NCBI GenBank assembly: GCA_003024985.2
Contig: PXIH01S0006457.1
DNA: 15,692 nt
Reading direction: 5' to 3' (one strand)
Source: Euperipatoides rowelli
Taxonomy: Eukaryota; Onychophora; Udeonychophora; Euonychophora; Peripatopsidae
Shown: one piece after another, positions 9,404 through 15,692 of the stretch
Layout of the letters: the number at the start of each line of letters is the position of its first letter
Position numbering within the stretch: the stretch's first letter is position 1
Notes under the pieces: model-generated
The model's input: the letters and a program-made list of their open reading frames with translations, nothing else
The model's database searches: none
Told to the model about the DNA's origin: nothing
Translations under genes and position numbers: made by a program

Positions 9404-10367
9404 TATGATCGATGAGCAGACGATAGGATGTTAATTAACCATGCAATCGAAAAATGAAGAGCATTTAAATCATCCTTAACATCTGTAAACCGTTATGGTA
9501 AACAACTTTGATCCCGGAAGAAAAAGACAATTCCTGCTGGAAGAACTTGGACCCTGCTAAAATGTCCTGGCTAAAGCATTATGCTGCCTTGTTTCTGTGC
9601 TATACTTATTAAAATAGACTTTTGTTAAATAAATGAATTGTATATATAGATTTCAAAAACATTGTAATTTGCAAACCTACTCATACTAACTTAAAAAAAA
9701 TTTTACGATATAGATTTTACAAAATATTAATGTCTTCTCTACTTTAGCCAGCTCAATCACCATTACTTTGGAAGAATTATCTGTGTATGCTATAATGAAC
9801 TGTAACCCGTGATGTTTTCTGCCATCCAGCTGTAACACTCATTGAGTCTTTATAGGCCTACAACACTTTTGAAATTTATAGAATACAAAATTTAGTTTGA
9901 TAGTAACCTATTCTTTCAAACTGGACAATGTTTGCTTTTAAGGTTATTACTTGATAGTGTATGTGTATAAATTAGCCTAGTGAAATTTTAAAAAATATAT
10001 TGGTCAATAAAGGTTGACATTGAATATTATACATTTTGTTAATTTTCAAATAATAAATATTTTGTACAATATTTACTTGCATTTGAATGTATTTAAATCA
10101 ATAAATTGGAATTATTTTTAATGAATAAACGCTTGGTAAAGAAAAAAATGTCTTGCTAAACCTAAAATTATATGCCAGGATTTGTCCTTTATTATTGCAT
10201 GTAAAGAAAATTGATTAGGATTGATTATGCTTTTTTTTTTAATCTGTTACCTTGCGTATTAACCGGGTGGTTGTACTAACCCATCTATCAGGGTTGGGGA
10301 TAGAGATAAATTCATGAGAGTCGAGAAATGGGACCCAATAAGTGACATTTTAGTCACTGGATAGCTT
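9404..10367. other. AT-rich non-coding
   Basis: A mildly G+C-richer piece (9500-9600) and otherwise A/T-dominated sequence with many stops in all frames. Nothing recognised. Confidence 0.55.
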
Positions 10368-10496
10368 TATTTTTTATTTAATCCTAACCTTACAGTAACC
10401 CTGAACCCTAACTCCTACTACATATTAAACCCACTATGCCCCAACTCTATGATAATCAAGAGGTGAAATATACCTTTTTTTTGATCAATTTCGATC
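10368..10496 (+). repeat. Dispersed ~100-bp repeat family, copy B
   Basis: Reading left to right, an AT-rich head (ttattttttattta) is followed by ccctgaaccctaactcc, catattaaacccactatg, tatgataatcaagaggtg and tttttgatc. This is the fullest copy of the family. Its centre (tattaaacccac) is shared with copy C, its gataatcaagaggtg with copy A, and its ctgaaccctaactcct with copy D. A small hairpin (agtgac/gtcact, near 10341-10358) lies just upstream. Confidence 0.65.
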
Positions 10497-10595
10497 ATTT
10501 TGACACAACTTCCGTCAGCCTTCCCGTAATGACAGAAATACATGCGATGTTAAAAACATGGTAAATGTTACTTATCGGGCCCCGTTTCTAGACAC

Positions 10596-10641
10596 TTCTG
10601 ATAAATACTACCATCCCAGGTCCATGTTTAGTTTATCAGAA
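10596..10641. repeat. 10-bp inverted repeat with 26-nt spacer
   Basis: ttctgataaa (10596-10605) and tttatcagaa (10632-10641) are exact inverted copies. They lie 100 bp downstream of repeat copy B. No coding content is visible. Confidence 0.7.
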
Positions 10642-10956
10642 TTTTAGTAATCTTTATTCCAGCTTAGCTAGCTTTATTAGTGTTACAGGTGGTTATCATT
10701 ATATGCAGGACTCTCCCTTTCAGGAGGCATTTTGAAATGATAGAAATGTTTTCTGAAAGGCAGGTACCGTACTCGTAAAATATGGGTAAATTCCAAAATT
10801 TGGTAGGTTGTCTTTTTGATAGAGTGGCTGTATAAAAATTGAGCGGTATCGTAGTCATTAGATTAGCAACTAACACATTGAACTAGCACATATATGCAGT
10901 AGACTGGTGAGGGTGCCAGCATGCCTAATGGCAAGTGCCCCCCCTCCCTAAGGACC

Positions 10957-11055
10957 AACAAAATGTCTATACAAGGAAAAAAAAAAGCTCATCAAATTTT
11001 GAAGGAAAGCTAACACAACGTCCATATAAAAAAAAACAGCTTAACAAATTTTTGA
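10957..11055 (+). repeat. Diverged direct repeat, period about 55 bp
   Basis: 10957-11003 (aacaaaatgtctatac, an A-run, then gctcatcaaatttt) aligns with 11012-11055 (aacacaacgtccatat, an A-run, then agcttaacaaattttt). Differences are substitutions and a 4-bp gap before the A-run. It lies between two GC-richer patches (10905-10952 and 11053-11118). Confidence 0.5.
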
Positions 11056-11281
11056 GCCCAGGTTGTAGGTGGGTCACTTTATCACCTGGCAACCAATATT
11101 TTTAGTTCCGGTCCACCACTAAGTATATACTGCATGATTATGAAATATAGTCTGTAATGTATAATTAACCCCCCTATGTCTATGTCAATTAACCATCTAC
11201 ATTTCTAAATTATTTATTGTTACAGCTTAATGTAATATAGGCTACAGTATAGGCTAGTGTGGATTTAATACCAGTTAAATA

Positions 11282-11314
11282 TAAATATGCCGGACAACAG
11301 CGAAATTGTCCCTG
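11282..11314 (+). repeat. Hairpin-bearing dispersed repeat, copy 2
   Basis: The words aaatatgccggacaac and agcgaaattgtccctgg match copy 1 at 1776-1825, with the internal gactatagtc palindrome and flanking bases absent. The outer inverted repeat ggacaa/ttgtcc is retained, followed by CTGG. Two copies 9.5 kb apart, with the stem kept and the loop variable, suggest a small structured repeat. Confidence 0.5.
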
Positions 11315-11834
11315 GTCCCAATTCATTAATTTCAGACCAATTAAAAATGCTATCTACATCTCTTTAAAATTGATCACTGATCGATTCCTTAAGATTTTAT
11401 AAATTTTAAAACCATCCAAAAGATGTTTTGGATTGAACTATATTTTGTTACAAAAAAAATATTGGCCTTTATTACACCCAAGGTCATAACCAGCAGCGTA
11501 TCAAATGTTAGCTCCCTTTTTTAAAAAATTTTGGCTGTCCTTTCCCGCCTTAAAATTTCTGTAATCTATAATAATAATTTAATAAAAGTATGATAGGAAT
11601 AGGTAAGGCAGGGGCGAGGTATTCACAATTGTTTTAATTCCACAAATAAATTAATTTGTGAAATATTAGTATGTTCTAATATACAATATGTCCAAATGTG
11701 TGAATACAAGCCTAATTATTTAGGTAGACTATGAAGTTATTTTATTAAAAAGTAAGATTTAAAAATAAAATATAGATAGGCCTACACGTTTTAAAAAAAT
11801 ACCTAAGCAAGCATTTATAATAAAATGCTTATTA
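11315..11834. other. AT-rich non-coding
   Basis: Holds a TAGGCCTA word at 11777 and no notable frame, repeat or motif cluster. Confidence 0.55.
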
Positions 11835-12246
11835 TCATAGGGCAACCATAGCCGTTCTCATAAAGCTATCAAATTTCTGACACGCCAAAAACAGCAATCG
11901 ACCGTGCAGGCTACCTATCAAAATCATTAAATTGTCAACCTTTTTTAAACAGAAAAGAGAAAAAAAAAACAATTGTTTAAAATGTACGAAACAGTAATAA
12001 AAAAAACATGAATTAAAGTTAATGTAAAGAAAAAATAAAGTTAATATGTTAAAACAAAAATAATAATAAAAAAAGGCACAGTATATGACTCTAGCAGATC
12101 TAGTCACCATGACAACACAAAATTTACACTGTAGTAAGGCTTGTGTATAGAAAAAGGAAAACGGCAATATCACTCAACTTGACCGACTGTTAGATAAATA
12201 CAAGAGAAAAATATGGAGAACTTACTTCTGACAAACGCCTTTTCAT
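11835..12246 (-). CDS. Speculative two-exon gene model
   Basis: On the minus strand an ATG at 12246-12244 opens MKRRLSE and is followed directly by a consensus-like donor (GTAAGTT, from 12225). About 285 bp on, a long pyrimidine tract (tttttttttctcttttctg) precedes an AG at 11941-11940. The frame then continues without phase change as VDNLMILIGSLHGRLLF, with ACQKFDSFMRTAMVAL ending at a TGA (11837-11835). The spliced product would be 41 residues. The acceptor is poor (AAAAAAG), the product matches nothing I know, and the second-exon sequence is also the end of a 112-codon unspliced frame. The putative intron contains the X-box at 12103-12116. Confidence 0.12.
12103..12116. promoter_or_regulatory. 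RFX X-box-type site
   Basis: GTCACCATGACAAC matches the degenerate X-box GTHNYYATRRNAAC (the DAF-19/RFX form) at every position. It lies among AT-rich sequence in the promoter-like 11.8-14.3 kb interval. Whether it drives transcription to the left or right is not evident. Confidence 0.4.
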
Positions 12247-12296
12247 AAATTTTCCCTCAGAAAATTAAAACATTTAGCGTAGTTTACTATCTTGAT

Positions 12297-12347
12297 ATCA
12301 TCACTTGCCGTTCAATAAGAATTCTTTAATTAGGAAACAAAATAGTT
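12297..12347 (+). repeat. Two-block recurring motif, copy 1
   Basis: Block 1 is atcatcacttgccgttcaa (12297-12315), preceded by cttgat. Block 2 is taattaggaaac followed by aaaatagtt (12327-12347). The same two blocks occur in the same order at 13414-13487, and block 1 occurs again at 14263-14284. This may be a diverged duplication or a shared regulatory module. Confidence 0.4.
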
Positions 12348-12664
12348 AATTGAAACTAACGTTCAGGCTATCTAAAACAATTACTGTTTATTTTAATAAT
12401 CAAAATTCATTAAAACTAGATGAAAATTTTAAAGACAAAATGTCAATGCTTAACCTTTCCTTTATACAAGTGTCATTCATCAATAATTGTTGTTTGTAAT
12501 AATGTGTTTGTCAATGTTTGGGCTGTTCAAAAAAACAAGGATAACAGTTTAACTATGACAGCTAATTCAACTGTAAATTGTAATAGCTCTCATTACTCTT
12601 TCTCTAAACTAAAGCCCTTCTTGAAAGGACAATGCAAATCCCTACCTTTCTTAAATGAAGATAA

Positions 12665-12844
12665 TACCTTATTTTGATCCTATACCCTGAGATACTAGAT
12701 GAACTTCAAACATTGGAGCTGGTAAACGAAGAAGAGCTCAGACAGCCATATTGGCCGATGAAGATTTGTCCACGTGACAAACTATCAACTCAGCCAAGCA
12801 AAAACTCGACTAAGAGCGAACTTTCTCAAATGACAACTATATAG
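12665..12844 (+). other. Stop-bounded open frame overlapping promoter-like sequence
   Basis: The frame after TAA 12662-12664 stays open for 59 codons to a TAG at 12842-12844. It reads EILDELQTLELVNEEELRQP and then YWPMKICPRDKLSTQPSKNS, an acidic, helix-prone segment followed by a polar one. It has no suitable start codon. It overlaps the YY1-like and E-box motifs at 12745-12776, so the same bases may be regulatory. A possible donor (GGTAAAC) is at 12721. It could be an internal exon, but I do not recognise it. Confidence 0.15.
12740..12780. promoter_or_regulatory. Promoter-like motif cluster: YY1/CCAAT-like plus E-box
   Basis: agccatattggcc (12744-12756) contains a YY1-type core (CCATATT) and, on the other strand, CCAAT. 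Fifteen bases later comes the palindromic E-box CACGTG (12771-12776) followed by AC, the USF/bHLH-type form. The surrounding 100 bp is G+C-richer than its flanks. Together these resemble a proximal promoter. No transcription start can be assigned, and the region is also open in one plus frame. Confidence 0.3.
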
Positions 12845-13354
12845 AAATATACTTGTTACATTATATTTATTTGTTTCTATTTATTTAAGGATAAATAGTT
12901 TAAACCTTAACGTTAAACTACTTAATGCTGATAAATGACTTAACCAATTATTATTTTTTTTCTTTGATTTGTAAAAAATGACGGCATCTACGGTAAAAAA
13001 GGACGAAAACTTTATTTTCACCAGCATTTTTTAGTATGCTAATTTATCAAAAAGCATACTTATCAATAAATTAACATTTACAAGAAGATTAGAAACGCAC
13101 ATAATTAAATGGAAGACGTGGGGGCTTTAATAAAATATGGTGGCAGCATAGAAACGAGTTGTTCTGACCCTCCAAACAAATATTTTCATTGAGTTCAAAG
13201 ACAGTTCAAGCATAATTAAGTTTATAATTAATAAAGTTAGGCTATTTTGGAAAAGATCCATAATGAAAATTATAAAATGTGACTACTTACGTTAGAAATA
13301 CAGAAAGTAGCAGAAAAGTTACTGATCAAATAAATAGGCCTAAAGTTGGGATGA

Positions 13355-13360
13355 CACGTG
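13355..13360. promoter_or_regulatory. E-box CACGTG
   Basis: A second perfect CACGTG (tgacacgtgatac) lies about 580 bp from the one at 12771. On the minus strand a consensus-like splice donor (taac|GTAAGTAG, near 13287) follows about 65 bp downstream, as a non-coding first exon might look. A hexamer alone carries little weight. Confidence 0.2.
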
Positions 13361-13413
13361 ATACAAACGCATCAACCTGACTTTTGGCAAACTGAGGCGC
13401 TGTTCCTTGAACT

Positions 13414-13487
13414 ATCATCACGCCAGTTAAAAATATTTTAAAAAATACAGAACTTTTAGTTTATTTCTAATTAGGAATAAAATAGTT
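13414..13487 (+). repeat. Two-block recurring motif, copy 2
   Basis: Block 1 is atcatcacgccagttaa (13414-13430), preceded by cttgaact. Block 2 is taattaggaataaaatagtt (13468-13487). Block 2 differs from copy 1 by a one-base gap and one substitution. The stretch ttttggcaaactgaggc just upstream resembles ttggcaacatggc upstream of the third copy. Confidence 0.4.
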
Positions 13488-14234
13488 CACTAATTTCTAA
13501 TGTATAATGTACATAAATAAATTTGTTTTACAGAAGTCTATAAAAAGTACTAAATATTAGAAATAATATAATTGTAATTGAAATTTTATTTAACCAAAAC
13601 AAAGATCGTAATTGCTTGATATGGCGTTAATAGCAACCAATCAAAATTCATCACTTTAATACAAGTAACGTAAGCAGTAGGGTCTTTTTACACTATTTTT
13701 ACAAACTTGTTAAAAATTATTTTCAATAGACGTTTGACGTGTGAAATGAAAACAGAATTGAGATGCCACTGAATTTATAATGTTTTAATAAATACAGATT
13801 GTTACAAATAAAACAAAACTGGTAGAATATGAGTTTAAAAAATCGGAAACAATTATAATCATTTCTTTAGATCTTTGACGTAGTAAAGACTAAAATATAC
13901 GCTTTTTATTTTAAATAAATAATATATTTATTTTGTGCGGAATTCACAATTTTTTTTAGTGAGCATATTTTTGTTCTTTCTAAAACGGGGAAAATGATTA
14001 ATTTATAAAACAATACATTCGTTAATAGTTGAGTTAAAAACTATTTATTTCTTTATTTCCTAATAAATATAAGGTTGAGAATGAATTGTCAACAAAACTT
14101 ATTTTTTAAATACCGTACTGTAAATATAAAATTGTAATAGTGCTTTAATTAATATTCATCCGCTGATTTTCATATCCGGTTTGAAAACATTTTACCCCGT
14201 GCCCCTGAGCCAAGTTACTGTTCAGAAAGTTCAT
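13488..14234. other. AT-rich non-coding
   Basis: Contains scattered CCAAT words (agcaaccaatc near 13632) and A/T tracts. No supported gene. Confidence 0.5.
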
Positions 14235-14247
14235 ATTGCTTGGCAAC
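14235..14247 (-). promoter_or_regulatory. Imperfect X-box-like site
   Basis: The minus strand reads GTTGCCAAGCAAT, which fits the one-base-spacer X-box in all but the last position. It lies 23 bp from the CTCF-like core, in a short G+C-richer island (14180-14280). This is weaker than the two other X-box-type sites. Confidence 0.25.
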
Positions 14248-14262
14248 ATGGCAATATCATTG

Positions 14263-14284
14263 ATCATCACGCCATCTAGTTAAG
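14263..14284 (+). repeat. Recurring motif, copy 3 (block 1 only)
   Basis: The sequence atcatcacgccatctagtta (14263-14282, then ag) is shared with 13414-13430, as is the upstream ttggcaa word about 20 bp away. Block 2 is not recognisable here. The copy overlaps the CTCF-like core. Confidence 0.35.
14270..14280 (-). promoter_or_regulatory. CTCF-core-like sequence
   Basis: The minus strand reads ACTAGATGGCG, the central part of the bilaterian CTCF motif (CC-A-S-Y-AG-R-K-GGC). The leading CC is replaced by TA, so the match is partial. Confidence 0.25.
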
Positions 14285-14856
14285 TTATCACTACAGTGTA
14301 AAAACAAAATAATAATGTTTAACAGTAAACCTTTATATGTTCAAATATTAAAATAATGTTATGTTAATTAAAAATATTGTGTTGATAATGCTTCAATAGT
14401 TTTTAAAGTTATCCTGTAAATTGGTAGGGTGTAGTCTGAAGTGAGCAGTAAATGTAATGTATAGCCTATATATTTTGGTATTGTTTTAAAACATTGGTTG
14501 TAATATGCTGCGGGACTATGTTTACAAAAGGTCTACAGCAACTATTTTTTTATTTTTTTTAAAAAATAAATTTCCTTAGAAATTTCTGCGCTTTCTTTAC
14601 ATTATATACATGTGCAATTGTATGGCTAACAATCTTCNTAAAACAAGAGTATAAAAATTTAATTGAAAACTAAACACAAAACATCATATAAGATACTAAA
14701 GACGAAAAAATATGAGAAAAGCATGAATGCCTTTCTTATGTCAAAATGAACAAGAAAAATACACTGATAAAACTATTAATAATAATCAATAACACACATG
14801 TATTTTTGACAAGTGTAATATAGGAAAAAACAGATGGGAGAAATAAAAAAATATGC
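14285..14856. other. AT-rich non-coding with one ambiguous base
   Basis: Base 14638 is N, the only ambiguity in the window. No open frame or repeat is recognised up to the LINE 3' region. Confidence 0.6.
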
Positions 14857-14896
14857 AATAAGTACACATAAGAATAAATAAGTACACATAAGAATA
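14857..14896 (-). repeat. Two perfect 20-bp tandem copies downstream of the LINE stop
   Basis: The 20-mer aataagtacacataagaata occurs at 14857-14876 and again at 14877-14896 without mismatch. On the minus strand it lies about 50 bp beyond the LINE stop codon, where the 3' UTR would be. Several non-LTR families end in short tandem repeats that serve as 3' recognition sequence, so this may mark the 3' end of the element. That link is inference; a simple local duplication is equally possible. Confidence 0.8.
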
Positions 14897-14945
14897 TGGA
14901 AAAAAACACAAGTCTTTCCCCTTTTTCTATTTTTTAAAATTAGTC

Positions 14946-15692
14946 TTAGTAAAATGCCTTAATACAAGAAAAACTATCTTTGTTCCAAATCCACTGAAAA
15001 TCGTCTGTGGACAAGTGAATTTTCTTAAAATTCATGCTTTCTCTGACCTTTTCTCTAAAGAATTGCCAATTATTGCAAAAAATCTGGTCGAAACTGATGG
15101 AGTTTCTAATCTTCCATAATATGAACAGAAAAAACAAGTAATTTTAATTAACTCTTTTCTTCTCTTAAGGAGTTGACTTAGTTGAGTCAAATTTGTATTG
15201 TTTAAATCTATATTTGTAAATTGTAAGTCTAAAATAATTTTGCCTAGTGACAGAGAAGTACGAGCACTTGAAAATTAAGTGATCAATGTTCTCTGTCTAG
15301 TCATAAAATGCAAATTTTTGTCAAAATTTTGATGTATCCTTCCACTAATTATGTCTGTAACAGGTAATGCATTTAATAGTAACTTTAAGGCAAAAAATCA
15401 AGGGTGCCTGGATGTAAGGATTTAATTAAGGCCTTTAAAACAAAACTAACATAAACACTGTTCTCATTATCAATGAAATCAGTATAATTATGGCGCACAA
15501 GTTTCTTATAACATCAATAAGATGGTCCAAAATGTACGGATTATCGCCAACGCTCACGTAAATGTTGAATAACAGTTTTAAATTTGCTTTAGAAAGGCAT
15601 GGTGGAGGTTTGTCAGTGGGAACCACAATGGCCTGTAACTTAATTTGACAAGTGCATCAACTTCACAAAGGCAGTAAATCTTATTATATATA
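14946..15692 (-). pseudogene. Decayed LINE (non-LTR retrotransposon) ORF2 C-terminus, partial
   Basis: This is the end of a non-LTR retrotransposon polyprotein, the region after the reverse transcriptase that carries the zf-RVT-like zinc-binding motif. On the minus strand 15391-15314 reads LKLLLNALPVTDIISGRI. After a frameshift, 15296-15264 reads TENIDHLIFKC. The same frame continues to 15137-14946, which includes ILWKIRNSISFD and ends at a TAA at 14948-14946. The order 'KLL.NALP', 'ENIDHL.F.C', then 'LWKIRN' is the arrangement seen in L1/Tx1-type elements with a zf-RVT domain. The copy is dead: that last frame has in-frame stops at 15297-15299, 15175-15177 and 15144-15146. Residues upstream of 15391 lie in yet another frame (VSFVLKALIKSLHPGTLDF). 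The expected first Cys pair is lost. Between about 15440 and the window end three frames each show protein-like stretches and the true one is uncertain. The 5' remainder, with RT and endonuclease, lies beyond the window. The clade is inferred, not proven. Confidence 0.72.

Noticed and set aside
10664-10876. 70-codon minus-strand frame
   Set aside because: No domain, no promoter context and no codon-like composition; length is within chance expectation for this window.
10892-11134. Possible hAT-like element with ends atgcagta / tactgcat
   Set aside because: Only an 8-bp inverted repeat, no 8-bp target duplication and poor agreement beyond it.
12420-12677. 85-codon plus-strand frame with an ATG
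   Set aside because: Low-complexity content, no recognisable motif, poor start context; kept out of the gene list.
12746-12754. CCATATTGG as an SRF CArG box
   Set aside because: The spacer is five A/T bases and not six, so it fails the CArG definition; YY1/CCAAT-like is the better reading.
15435-15626. 63-codon minus-strand frame treated as a separate gene
   Set aside because: It lies inside the broken LINE region where all three frames have short open pieces, so it is better explained as part of that relic.
1-15692. CRISPR array, phage, operon or other prokaryotic system
   Set aside because: No regularly spaced direct repeats, no ribosome binding sites with long frames and no prokaryotic gene families; composition and the LINE relic indicate animal genomic DNA.

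Overview
This is eukaryotic, almost entirely non-coding DNA. It is strongly AT-rich (about 30% G+C by eye) and full of poly-A/poly-T runs. No long open frame with a recognisable host gene is present, nor any bacterial-style gene arrangement, rRNA or tRNA. The only protein homology I can defend is a decayed non-LTR retrotransposon, which points to a metazoan genome. TAGGCCTA, TAGGCTA and TACNGTA words recur far above what the base composition predicts. I associate such TAGGCCTA-rich non-coding DNA with aquatic deuterostomes, but that is recollection and not proof; the species cannot be fixed from this window.

Layout. 1-4060: AT-rich intergenic or intronic sequence with short microsatellites, one copy of a ~100 bp dispersed repeat (796-914), one copy of a ~50 bp hairpin-bearing repeat (1776-1825), and a GC-richer hairpin at 3784-3838. 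4060-4390: the most exon-like island of the left half, with an 84-codon stop-bounded open frame (4134-4388). 4390-8100: AT-rich, with perfect hairpins at 5009-5037 and 5311-5333 and a weak 76-codon frame at 5701-5931. 8100-9000: a CpG-rich patch, an excellent RFX X-box-type site at 8541-8554, and paired hairpins. 9069-9403: a 335 bp MITE-like element with 19 bp terminal inverted repeats around two tandem copies of the dispersed repeat. 10368-10496: a fourth copy. 10957-11055: a diverged direct repeat. 11.8-14.3 kb: the most promoter-like segment, with a second perfect X-box match, E-boxes, a YY1/CCAAT-like cluster, a CTCF-like core, and a motif pair recurring about once per kilobase. 14857-15692, minus strand: the remains of the C-terminal end of a LINE reverse-transcriptase polyprotein, broken by stops and frameshifts, with a doubled 20-mer downstream of its stop. 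It runs off the right edge.

No genes act together here in any demonstrable way. The interest lies in the mobile-element remnants (one new-looking small repeat family, one LINE relic) and in putative cis-regulatory sites. I found no evidence of a novel multi-gene system.
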